Origin: JAUSKF01 sp964545345
Lineage (GTDB): Bacteria; Patescibacteriota; Minisyncoccia; UBA6257; WO2-44-18
Assembly (NCBI GenBank): GCA_964545345.1
Contig: CAZJFE010000006.1
Span: 1 to 36,617 of the forward strand
DNA length: 36,617 nt
Reading direction: 5' to 3'
The notes under the pieces are model-generated. The model saw only the letters and a program-made list of their open reading frames with translations, was not told where the DNA came from and did not search any database. A program made the position numbers and the translations under genes. How positions within the stretch are numbered: position 1 is the first letter of the stretch; each line of letters opens with the position of its first letter. This document shows, in pieces, positions 29,032 through 34,795 of this stretch.

Positions 29032-30322
29032 CCTTCTTTCCAACCAATTTCCGCAAAACTTTCGGAATCAGCACCATCCCCTCTTTGGTCTGATAATTTT
29101 CTAAAATCGCTATTAATATTCTGCCAATTGCAAAAGCAGTGGCGTCATTCATGTGAACCAGTTCGGTTTTACCATCCGCTCGCTTCACTCTCGTTCCAAG
29201 ACGGCGAGATTGATAATCATTCATTAAATCGGAAGTGTGAGTCTCCCGATATTTATTCTGCCCCGGTAGCCAGGCCTCAATATCAATTTGCCGATAGTCC
29301 GGCCCGCCCATGTCGCCGGTGCAAACCGAAATCACCTGATACGGAATTTCCAGCTGTTGCATCAAATATTCCTGAATCGCCACAATGAAATCCTGCTCCT
29401 TCAAGGAATTCTCCGGAGTAGTGAAAGATTCCATTTCCAACTTATCAAACTGATGCATTCGTAAAATCCCTTTCACGTCCTTGCCGTGCGAGCCGGCCTC
29501 GCGTCGGAAGCTGGTGGAATAACCGATATAACGAATCGGCAACTGATTTTCCGGGATAGATTCACCCATATGCATTGGGCCTAAGGTGTGCTCGGCGCTA
29601 CCAACTAAATACAAATCATCTTTGGCCAAATGATATCGCTCCTCCTCTTGGCCGGGATCCAACCGCGCCATTTTTTTGAAAATTTCCGGCTTAATCATTA
29701 CCGGCGGCAATACCGGAATAAACGGCTTGGAGGAATATCCTTTTTCAACCTGATTGGCGAGTTTTTTCAGGATCTTTTCGTTGCCGAGCGTGTCAAAAAC
29801 AAATTTAATAATCGCCATCTGCAGAAGCGCCGCGTCGCCTTTCAAATAGGCAAAACGGCTACCGGAAACCTCCCCGGCGGTTTCGGTATCAATAATTCCC
29901 AGCGCCTCACCGAGTGCGATGTGGTCTTTCGGTTCAAAATCAAACTTCGGCGGAGTGCCTTTACCCGCCTGGGTGGGCCATTGGCGGATCGGCTTGTTGC
30001 CGGATTCATCCGGCCCAACCGGAACATCATCGGCGGGGAGGTTCGGTAATTTTACCCAAGCCAAATTCCTTGCCGCTTCCACGGATGGCAGCGCCTGCTC
30101 TAAACCCTTAAGCTCTTCTTTAACTTTTTTCGCTTCTTCAATATTCCGCTCCTTGCTCAACTGATTCAGTTTCGCGCGCAAATCTTCAATTACCTTCACC
30201 TTTTCGCGCCAAGAATTATCCAACGCCAAAAGCTCATCCACGGCGCTAGCCGGAACTTTCTTTTTAGCTACTCCCTCTTTAACTTTCTCCGGATTTTTAC
30301 GAATCAGCTCAATATCCAACAT
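29009..30322 (-). CDS. serS: Seryl-tRNA synthetase
   Basis: SerRS charges tRNA-Ser with serine. The N-terminal coiled-coil arm (residues about 30-100) starts from the typical MLDIELIRKNPEKVKEG. Class II motif 2 is FRREAGSHGKDVKGILRMHQFDKLE and motif 3 is HMNDATAFAIGRILIAILENYQ, where standard enzymes have a similar N-G-S-G-x-A-x-G-R stretch. At 437 residues the length is normal. ATG 30322 lies 7 nt after TATACT (30330-30335, minus strand), so the mRNA is predicted leaderless. The last residues TSVG are encoded within the terminator of the converging CPBP gene. Confidence 0.95.
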   Translation of the reverse strand: MLDIELIRKNPEKVKEGVAKKKVPASAVDELLALDNSWREKVKVIEDLRAKLNQLSKERNIEEAKKVKEELKGLEQALPSVEAARNLAWVKLPNLPADDVPVGPDESGNKPIRQWPTQAGKGTPPKFDFEPKDHIALGEALGIIDTETAGEVSGSRFAYLKGDAALLQMAIIKFVFDTLGNEKILKKLANQVEKGYSSKPFIPVLPPVMIKPEIFKKMARLDPGQEEERYHLAKDDLYLVGSAEHTLGPMHMGESIPENQLPIRYIGYSTSFRREAGSHGKDVKGILRMHQFDKLEMESFTTPENSLKEQDFIVAIQEYLMQQLEIPYQVISVCTGDMGGPDYRQIDIEAWLPGQNKYRETHTSDLMNDYQSRRLGTRVKRADGKTELVHMNDATAFAIGRILIAILENYQTKEGMVLIPKVLRKLVGKKEIKTSVG

Positions 30323-30329
30323 ACAGCTA

Positions 30330-30335
30330 AGTATA
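30330..30335 (-). promoter_or_regulatory. serS -10 box, leaderless start
   Basis: TATACT on the minus strand, 7 nt before ATG 30322. A -35-like TTCACG lies 17 bp away within the loop and stem of the upstream terminator. Confidence 0.55.
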
Positions 30336-30345
30336 AAGTAAAAGA

Positions 30346-30369
30346 AAAGCCCCGTGAATACGGGGCTTT
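30346..30369 (-). terminator. Intrinsic terminator
   Basis: AAAGCCCCGT (30346-30355) pairs with ACGGGGCTTT (30360-30369); TTCTTTTACTTT follows on the minus strand. It ends the 30374-30712 gene. Confidence 0.9.
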
Positions 30370-30373
30370 GGGA

Positions 30374-30712
30374 TTAACAACTGTAGGGCTTATCAGCCAA
30401 AATCAAATCCCAGGAAATATCATTCGCCATTTCAATACTGCCCATATCGGTTTCCACCAAGATTGTCTTTTCGTCGCCCTCTTTCACCTTGGCGCTCTTT
30501 ACGCCGCTCTTCAGAGCTTCTACCAGCTGACCAAGACCGATCTGTGACATCACAAAACGGGAAGTAAGCTCCCAGGTAATTTCATTCATCATCTCAACGG
30601 TCCCCATCCCGGTCTCAACCAAAATAGTCTTTTCATCAATCTTTTTGACCTCGGCGCCACTCACGCCGCTCTTCAGCGCCGCCACCAGCTGAGCGAGATT
30701 GAGCTTATTCAC
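30374..30712 (-). CDS. Small protein made of two tandem copies of one domain
   Basis: The 112-residue product is an internal duplication. The first copy runs LNLAQLVAALKSGV to MNEITWEL and the second IGLGQLVEALKSGV to ANDISWDL; both contain DEKTILVET-x-MG. Each copy of about 50 residues would form a helix followed by a short beta hairpin. No family or enzyme motif is recognised. GTG 30712 was chosen because AAGGAG lies 6 nt before it. It has a strong promoter, a leader with a hairpin at 30732-30759 and a terminator, and is separate from the three-gene unit upstream. Confidence 0.75.
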   Translation of the reverse strand: MNKLNLAQLVAALKSGVSGAEVKKIDEKTILVETGMGTVEMMNEITWELTSRFVMSQIGLGQLVEALKSGVKSAKVKEGDEKTILVETDMGSIEMANDISWDLILADKPYSC

Positions 30713-30731
30713 AACCAACTCCTTAAATTTA

Positions 30732-30759
30732 TCCCTTACATAAGTCTTTATGTGAGGGA
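30732..30759 (-). promoter_or_regulatory. Palindrome TCCC-ACATAA / TTATGT-GGGA, copy 3, in a 5' leader
   Basis: TCCCTTACATAA (30732-30743) pairs with TTATGTGAGGGA (30748-30759) around GTCT. It lies near the start of the leader of the 30712 gene. Two closely related palindromes occur at 4847 and 6114. Confidence 0.55.
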
Positions 30760-30772
30760 CACGCTGCTGGCT

Positions 30773-30801
30773 ATTTTAGCACATCGGAACCATCGGGTCA
30801 A
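30773..30801 (-). promoter_or_regulatory. Promoter of the 30374-30712 gene
   Basis: On the minus strand TTGACC (30796-30801) and TAAAAT (30773-30778) with a 17-bp spacer. Confidence 0.8.
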
Positions 30802-30820
30802 CCCGCGCTAACGAGCAAGA

Positions 30821-30841
30821 AAAAGCCCCTCCGAAGAGGGG
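30821..30841 (-). terminator. Intrinsic terminator ending the hammerhead-containing unit
   Basis: CCCCTC (30826-30831) pairs with GAGGGG (30836-30841); TTTTTC follows on the minus strand. The TGA stop of the third gene abuts the stem. Confidence 0.88.
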
Positions 30842-31105
30842 TCAGGCTTCCTGAACTTTCACGCACTCCCAAAAATCAAAGCAGTAATCCGAAGTGGTCG
30901 GAAACACAGTGCCTCCGCAGGGATTCTCTTCCCTGATAACCTCCCGAGCCGTAAGAATCTTCGGACCAGTATTTCGCTCCGCGACGTACAGGTCTCCGAC
31001 TTGAATCTCTCCCTCGGCCATCTTCAGTGAGATCCCCCCAACGTCAACGACTTCACCTCTGCGAAGAGCTGTGATCGTCTTGTACTCTCTACCCATGAAG
31101 CCCAT
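30842..31105 (-). CDS. Unknown small protein, third gene of the ribozyme-containing unit
   Basis: The 87-residue product is predicted mostly beta: T-I-T-A-L-R-R-G-E-V-V-D-V-G-G-I-S, then IQVGDLYVAERNTGPKILT. It ends in a Cys/Trp-rich segment (DYCFDFWECVKV). The repeated G-x-V-V-D-V-G-G and V-G-D-L-Y-V pattern resembles a small beta-barrel, but no family was recognised. ATG 31105 follows AGGAG by 4 nt; a longer in-frame reading would run into the ribozyme module and is rejected. It is the last of three co-oriented genes, with hammerhead modules in both spacers before it. Confidence 0.7.
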   Translation of the reverse strand: MGFMGREYKTITALRRGEVVDVGGISLKMAEGEIQVGDLYVAERNTGPKILTAREVIREENPCGGTVFPTTSDYCFDFWECVKVQEA

Positions 31106-31127
31106 AGACTCTCCTTTTTGGTTTTGT

Positions 31128-31242
31128 ATCCTCCGGAGGAGGATCCGCCTTTGGCGGAAAAAGAACTTTCTGTTTCGTCCTTTCGGACTTATCAGCTCGG
31201 ACACACATCCGAGGACAGAGGAGGATTTTTAGGAAATCCTCC
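31128..31242 (-). ncRNA. Hammerhead ribozyme module, copy B
   Basis: The 115-nt module has the same element order as copy A. Read on the minus strand: hairpin GGAGGATTT/AAATCCTCC (31220-31242); type III hammerhead (31169-31219) with stem III UCUGU/ACAGA, cleavage triplet GUC, stem I CUCGGA/UCCGAG, core CUGAUAA, stem II GUCC-GAAA-GGAC, core GAA; then TCCGCC/GGCGGA and ATCCTCC/GGAGGAT hairpins. Stems I and II differ from copy A but remain paired. The core has A where the canonical general-acid guanine (G8) should be, so activity is doubtful. Confidence 0.75.
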
Positions 31243-31262
31243 GAAAACCTTACTTCCTGCCT

Positions 31263-31565
31263 CTACACCGAAGTCTTGGTCGTTTGCTCTTTGATGTAAT
31301 TTCCCAAGCCGGTCCTCAGCTGGTAAAGATCCTGATCGTCCCAGCCGAACTTCTGGATCTCTGTGCAGATAGCATCGACTCGGAGCGAAGAAGGATCATC
31401 GACGCATTCCGTGCAAAGATCAATTACCTTCCGATACCATGGCCATTCTTCGGAGCGCCAATAGTAAAGGGGCGCCCACTCCTTCCATCTCATGCTGTCC
31501 TTGCAGTTCGGACACGTCCGGTACCCGCACAGACGTCCGATCAGGTTCTTCAGGAAGCGGATCAT
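31263..31565 (-). CDS. Small zinc-binding protein, second gene of the ribozyme-containing unit
   Basis: The 100-residue protein has a basic, hydrophobic N terminus (MIRFLKNLIGRLCGYR), then CPNC (residues 18-21) and CTEC (residues 51-54), the four-cysteine pattern of a treble-clef or zinc-ribbon site with a Trp-rich insert (KEWAPLYYWRSEEWPWYRK). The C-terminal third is helical. No family recognised. AAGGAG lies 6 nt before ATG 31565. It is flanked on both sides by hammerhead modules, so if both cleave, its mRNA would be released as a single-gene fragment. Confidence 0.75.
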   Translation of the reverse strand: MIRFLKNLIGRLCGYRTCPNCKDSMRWKEWAPLYYWRSEEWPWYRKVIDLCTECVDDPSSLRVDAICTEIQKFGWDDQDLYQLRTGLGNYIKEQTTKTSV

Positions 31566-31596
31566 GAATTTCTCCTTGATTTGAGTTTTGTTTTTT

Positions 31597-31711
31597 ATCC
31601 TCCGAAGGAGGATCCGCCTTCGGCGGAAAAAGAACTTTCTGTTTCACCGTTTCCGGATCATCAGCCCCGATACACATCGGGATACAGAGGAGGATTTTTA
31701 GGAAATCCTCC
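31597..31711 (-). ncRNA. Hammerhead ribozyme module, copy A
   Basis: On the minus strand: hairpin GGAGGATTT/AAATCCTCC (31689-31711), then a type III hammerhead (31638-31688). Stem III is UCUGU/ACAGA and the cleavage triplet GUA. Stem I is UCCCGAU/AUCGGGG with a GUGU loop, followed by the canonical core CUGAUGA. Stem II is UCCG-GAAA-CGGU and the GAA core follows. Two tandem hairpins TCCGCC/GGCGGA and ATCCTCC/GGAGGAT precede the Shine-Dalgarno of the next gene. All invariant core bases are present; the base pair of stem II nearest the core is a U-U mismatch. Confidence 0.82.
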
Positions 31712-31720
31712 AGAAACCTA

Positions 31721-31897
31721 TTACTGGAAGTTAGCGGAGATGATCGTTTTGATCTTCTCTTTGGCGCCGTCCCAATCCGGTTCGCCTGGACGCAACGAGC
31801 CGCTTTCTGGATCCTCGCCGCCACCCCAATCATATGACGACTTCATGTCAGAAATGATAGCGTAAAGCTCAACGAGAATTTCTTCTTTCGTTTTCAT
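31721..31897 (-). CDS. 58-residue acidic protein, first gene of the ribozyme-containing unit
   Basis: The small protein begins MKTKEEILVELYAIISDMKSS, a helix. It has a central acidic, glycine-rich stretch (YDWGGGEDPESGS) and ends with a second helix (GAKEKIKTIISANFQ). GGAGG lies 5 nt before ATG 31897, and a consensus-like promoter is 60 nt upstream, which supports it as a true gene despite its size. No family recognised. The TAA stop is 9 nt before the first hairpin of the hammerhead module A. Confidence 0.7.
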   Translation of the reverse strand: MKTKEEILVELYAIISDMKSSYDWGGGEDPESGSLRPGEPDWDGAKEKIKTIISANFQ

Positions 31898-31956
31898 CAC
31901 TCCTCCTTGATTTGGTTGTTTTTGGTGTGCCGCACCTCACACTTGAGGTTGTTTGG

Positions 31957-31986
31957 AGTATAACATATATATGCCCACTTTGTCAA
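31957..31986 (-). promoter_or_regulatory. Promoter of the three-gene ribozyme-containing unit
   Basis: On the minus strand TTGACA (31981-31986) and TATACT (31957-31962) with an 18-bp spacer. The leader contains a small hairpin ACCTCA/TGAGGT (31934-31949). No other promoter was found before the second or third gene. Confidence 0.8.
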
Positions 31987-32010
31987 TAGAGCTAAAATAG
32001 CTTTATTTTA

Positions 32011-32180
32011 AACTTAAGCGAGCCAATCCTCTCTTCTCCGAAACCCAAGCGAGCTTAATCGGCTTGGAGGTTTTTGTATAATGTATCTTTAACAAAAACC
32101 CGATTAGCGCGAGCGACAAGTGAAGTTTGCCGCTGGAGCAAACGAAACGGGTTGAGGGAAGAGAGGATTGGTGAGCGCCT
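32011..32180. repeat. 170-bp palindromic structured element after lysS
   Basis: CCAATCCTCTCTTC (32023-32036) pairs perfectly with 32158-32171, continued by AACCC (32042-32046) with GGGTT (32149-32153). Inside are arm 1, TAATCGG (32056-32062) with CCGATTA (32100-32106), tip TTTTTGT/ACAAAAA; and arm 2, GTTTGC (32125-32130) with GCAAAC (32138-32143). It fills the space right after the lysS stop. The layout resembles the elements at 12992 and 16860. Confidence 0.8.
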
Positions 32181-33517
32181 TATTTCGGACGCAAGGTGGG
32201 AAACAAAATGATTTCCTTTACCGCGTGGGCTTTGGTGACGATAGCTACTAAGCGATCAATGCCAATACCCAATCCGGCGGAAGGAGGCATACCGTATTCT
32301 AAGGCCTCCAGAAAATCCTCGTCTTTGCGGGACGATTCCTCATCCCCTGCTCGGAAATCCTTTTCCTGCCGCTCCATTTGGTCGCGCTGAAAAACCGGGT
32401 CATTCAACTCGGAAAATCCTTTGACGATTTCCACTCCATTGACGATAAGCTGGAAACTTTCAGTTAAGGAGCGATCTTTCTCGTGCAGTTTAGCCAAAGC
32501 CATTAGAGATTCCGGATAATCAATCACGAAGGTCGGCTCAACGATCTTTGGGCGAACTTCTTTTTTAAATACCTCATCCAAATCGGAGGCATTAACTTGT
32601 TTGTAGTCTTTGCCGGAGTGCTTTTTAAAAATATCGGCGAATTTCACCATAGACCATTTTCCCGGGATGAATTTCTTCAATAGTTTCTGGGTGAATTTCA
32701 TCAGGCCTGTGTAATCCTGATAAGCCCAATAGAGCTCCAGAGAAGTAAATTCCGGATTATGATCCCTATCTATGCCTTCGTTACGGAACGATTTACCAAT
32801 TTCAAAAACTCGCTCCATTCCGCCGATCAGTAGACGTTTCAAATAAAGCTCCGGGGCGATGCGAAGATAAAAATCCACATCCAACGCATTATGATGAGTC
32901 TTGAAAGGCCGGGCCTTTGCTCCACCTGGAATCGCCTGAAGAGAAGGTGTCTCCACCTCTAAAAATCCTTCCAAAGTTAAAGAATTCCGGATATCCTGAA
33001 CTATCTGTGAGCGTTTTTGAAGCTTGCTTTTAACATCGGCATTAAGTAAAAGATCCAAATAACGCTTTCGGAAGCGCTCTTCAATATCACTCAAGCCATG
33101 CCAAACCGACGGCAAGGGCCGGACACTCTTCACAATTACCCGCAAGGTTTTCGCTTCAATACTCCGCTCCCCTTTCTTGGTTTTAAACAATGGACCGGAT
33201 ACCTCCACGAAATCCCCAATATCCAAATTATCTTTCAGCGCCTGAAAGTTCGGCAATTTCGCTTTCGCCAACACGATCTGAATCTTTGCCCCGCTACCAT
33301 CAGCCAAGTCGGCAAAAGCCACTCCGCCCTGAACCCGTAGACCGAGTAGTCGCCCAGTCAGCCAAACCTTAGTTTTCTTTTTTGATAAAGCGGCGAAATC
33401 CTTCACGGCATGCGCCACCAAATGCGAACGCTTAACCCGAGCGGGATAAACATTCAAACCGAGCTTTTCCAGCGCGTCCTTCTTCTTTAATCTTTCTTTT
33501 ATTAAATCCTCAAGCAT
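32180..33517 (-). CDS. lysS: Lysyl-tRNA synthetase, class II
   Basis: LysRS charges tRNA-Lys. An N-terminal OB-fold anticodon domain (KVWLTGRLLGLRVQGGVAFADLADGSG) is followed by the class II core: motif 1 region FLEVETPSLQAIPGGAKARPF, motif 2 FRNEGIDRDHNPEFTSLELYWAY and motif 3 GLGIGIDRLVAIVT, ending in ILFPTLRPK. At 445 residues it is somewhat shorter than the usual 490-505. Its ATG overlaps the greA stop by one base (TAATG), so greA-lysS is a coupled pair. A palindromic element begins right at its stop codon. Confidence 0.96.
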   Translation of the reverse strand: MLEDLIKERLKKKDALEKLGLNVYPARVKRSHLVAHAVKDFAALSKKKTKVWLTGRLLGLRVQGGVAFADLADGSGAKIQIVLAKAKLPNFQALKDNLDIGDFVEVSGPLFKTKKGERSIEAKTLRVIVKSVRPLPSVWHGLSDIEERFRKRYLDLLLNADVKSKLQKRSQIVQDIRNSLTLEGFLEVETPSLQAIPGGAKARPFKTHHNALDVDFYLRIAPELYLKRLLIGGMERVFEIGKSFRNEGIDRDHNPEFTSLELYWAYQDYTGLMKFTQKLLKKFIPGKWSMVKFADIFKKHSGKDYKQVNASDLDEVFKKEVRPKIVEPTFVIDYPESLMALAKLHEKDRSLTESFQLIVNGVEIVKGFSELNDPVFQRDQMERQEKDFRAGDEESSRKDEDFLEALEYGMPPSAGLGIGIDRLVAIVTKAHAVKEIILFPTLRPK

Positions 33518-33969
33518 TACTTAACGGACACGATTTTATAGACAACTTCTCCGCCCGGTGTCTTCACTTTCACGCCCTCACCTTTTGACCGTCCAACAAA
33601 TGCTTTGCCAAGCGGCGATTCATTGGAAATTTTCCCAGCCGAAGGGTTGGCCTCATTCGGGCCGACGATCGTAAACGTGGAAGATTGGCCTCCCCGCTCT
33701 ACCTCAATAGTGGAGCCGATCTGCACTTTATCGCCGGTTCCCTGCTGAATCAAAATGGCGTTTTTAATCATCTCCTCCACTTCAACAATGCGAGTTTCCA
33801 CGATCACCTGCTCCTCCCGCGCTTCCATATATTCGGCGTTTTCGGAAAGATCCCCTAGCTCTTTGGCGCGTTTAAGACGCTCCGCGACATCAGCTCGTCG
33901 GGTGGTTTTCAAGGCGCTTAATTCCTGTTTAAGTTCTTCCAGCCGCTCGGGTGTTAAATGGTAATCCAT
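33517..33969 (-). CDS. greA: Transcription elongation factor GreA
   Basis: GreA rescues backtracked RNA polymerase by stimulating transcript cleavage. The N-terminal coiled coil contains the acidic tip motif GDLSENAEYMEAREEQ (the D and E residues that reach the polymerase active site). The C-terminal FKBP-like domain has GSTIEVERGG, FTIVGPNEANP and SPLGKAFVGRSKGE. At 150 residues it is near the usual 158. It starts without a Shine-Dalgarno after a spacer filled by a 7-bp periodic tract, and overlaps lysS by one base. Confidence 0.95.
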   Translation of the reverse strand: MDYHLTPERLEELKQELSALKTTRRADVAERLKRAKELGDLSENAEYMEAREEQVIVETRIVEVEEMIKNAILIQQGTGDKVQIGSTIEVERGGQSSTFTIVGPNEANPSAGKISNESPLGKAFVGRSKGEGVKVKTPGGEVVYKIVSVK

Positions 33970-33970
33970 A

Positions 33971-34012
33971 TAAAATAGTTATTAGTTATTGGCAATTAGT
34001 AATTAGTAAATA
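33971..34012. repeat. 7-bp periodic tract before greA
   Basis: Six heptamers TAAAATA, GTTATTA, GTTATTG, GCAATTA, GTAATTA, GTAAATA fill most of the 58-bp gap between the GT2 gene and greA. Confidence 0.65.
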
Positions 34013-34027
34013 CTATAAGAAATCTCG

Positions 34028-34762
34028 TTAAATATCAAACTTGTAGGACTTCCTCCACAGCCACCAACGCACCCGGATGGTATCCCACAGAACCCGGAAA
34101 TACGAACCAAAGCGAACGTGAGAGCGAGAATCACTCACCCAGTGAATCGGCATTTCTTTAATCTGATACCCCAGCTTCCTTGCCAGCGCTAGCGCTTCAG
34201 CGTCAAACCCCCAGCCGTTGAGACGCGAGATGGAAAAAATTCGCCGAGCAGCTTCTTCCGAGAAACACTTAAAGCCACACTGGGTGTCCCACAGCCCTCG
34301 TAGTAGTAGTAACTGGACGATCACATTGCCGAGTTTCCCGGCCAACCATCGAAGCAAACTAGGCGCCGGATTAAGTTTGGATCCCTTCACGGCGCGCGAG
34401 CCAATCACCACTTCATAACCTTCATCCAAATAAGGAATCATTTTATTGAACTCAATGATAGAGGTGGAGTTGTCAGCATCCATAAATAAACGCCAATTCC
34501 CCTTCGCGGCCTGCATACCGTCCCGAACCGCCGCCCCCTTACCACGATTTTCCAAATTATTGAGCAATTTTAAATTTTCAATCAGCGGCTTGAAACGCTC
34601 CACGATCTCCGCCGTAGCGTCCTTGGAGCCGTCATTGACCACTAAGATCTCATAAGAATATTCCTGCTCCGAAAGATGGCGATCAATGTCAATTAACGTT
34701 AAAGGAAGCCGCTTGGCTTCGTTATAAACGGGAATGATTACCGAGAGGTAAGGTTTTGCCAT
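34028..34762 (-). CDS. GT2 glycosyltransferase, polyprenyl-phosphate sugar synthase type
   Basis: The 244-residue GT-A enzyme begins LSVIIPVYNEAKRLPLTL, followed by EILVVNDGSKDAT (nucleotide-sugar site), NRGKGAAVRDGM, and the metal-binding FMDADNSTS. DTQCGFKCFSEEAARRIF is a signature of dolichol/undecaprenyl-phosphate glucosyl- or mannosyltransferases (ALG5/DPM1 group). These charge a lipid carrier with a sugar on the cytoplasmic face. It lacks C-terminal membrane helices. The divergent neighbour is a GT-C membrane protein that could use the lipid-linked sugar. The -10 (TATAAT, minus strand) overlaps that of the neighbour. Confidence 0.88.
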   Translation of the reverse strand: MAKPYLSVIIPVYNEAKRLPLTLIDIDRHLSEQEYSYEILVVNDGSKDATAEIVERFKPLIENLKLLNNLENRGKGAAVRDGMQAAKGNWRLFMDADNSTSIIEFNKMIPYLDEGYEVVIGSRAVKGSKLNPAPSLLRWLAGKLGNVIVQLLLLRGLWDTQCGFKCFSEEAARRIFSISRLNGWGFDAEALALARKLGYQIKEMPIHWVSDSRSHVRFGSYFRVLWDTIRVRWWLWRKSYKFDI

Positions 34763-34765
34763 TAG

Positions 34766-34793
34766 GTGACTATTACTATTTAATTATATCAAA
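34766..34793. repeat. 7-bp periodic tract in a divergent promoter
   Basis: GTGACTA, TTACTAT, TTAATTA, TATCAAA fill the gap between divergent GT genes and contain the likely -10 elements of both. Confidence 0.55.
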
Positions 34794-34795
34794 GC

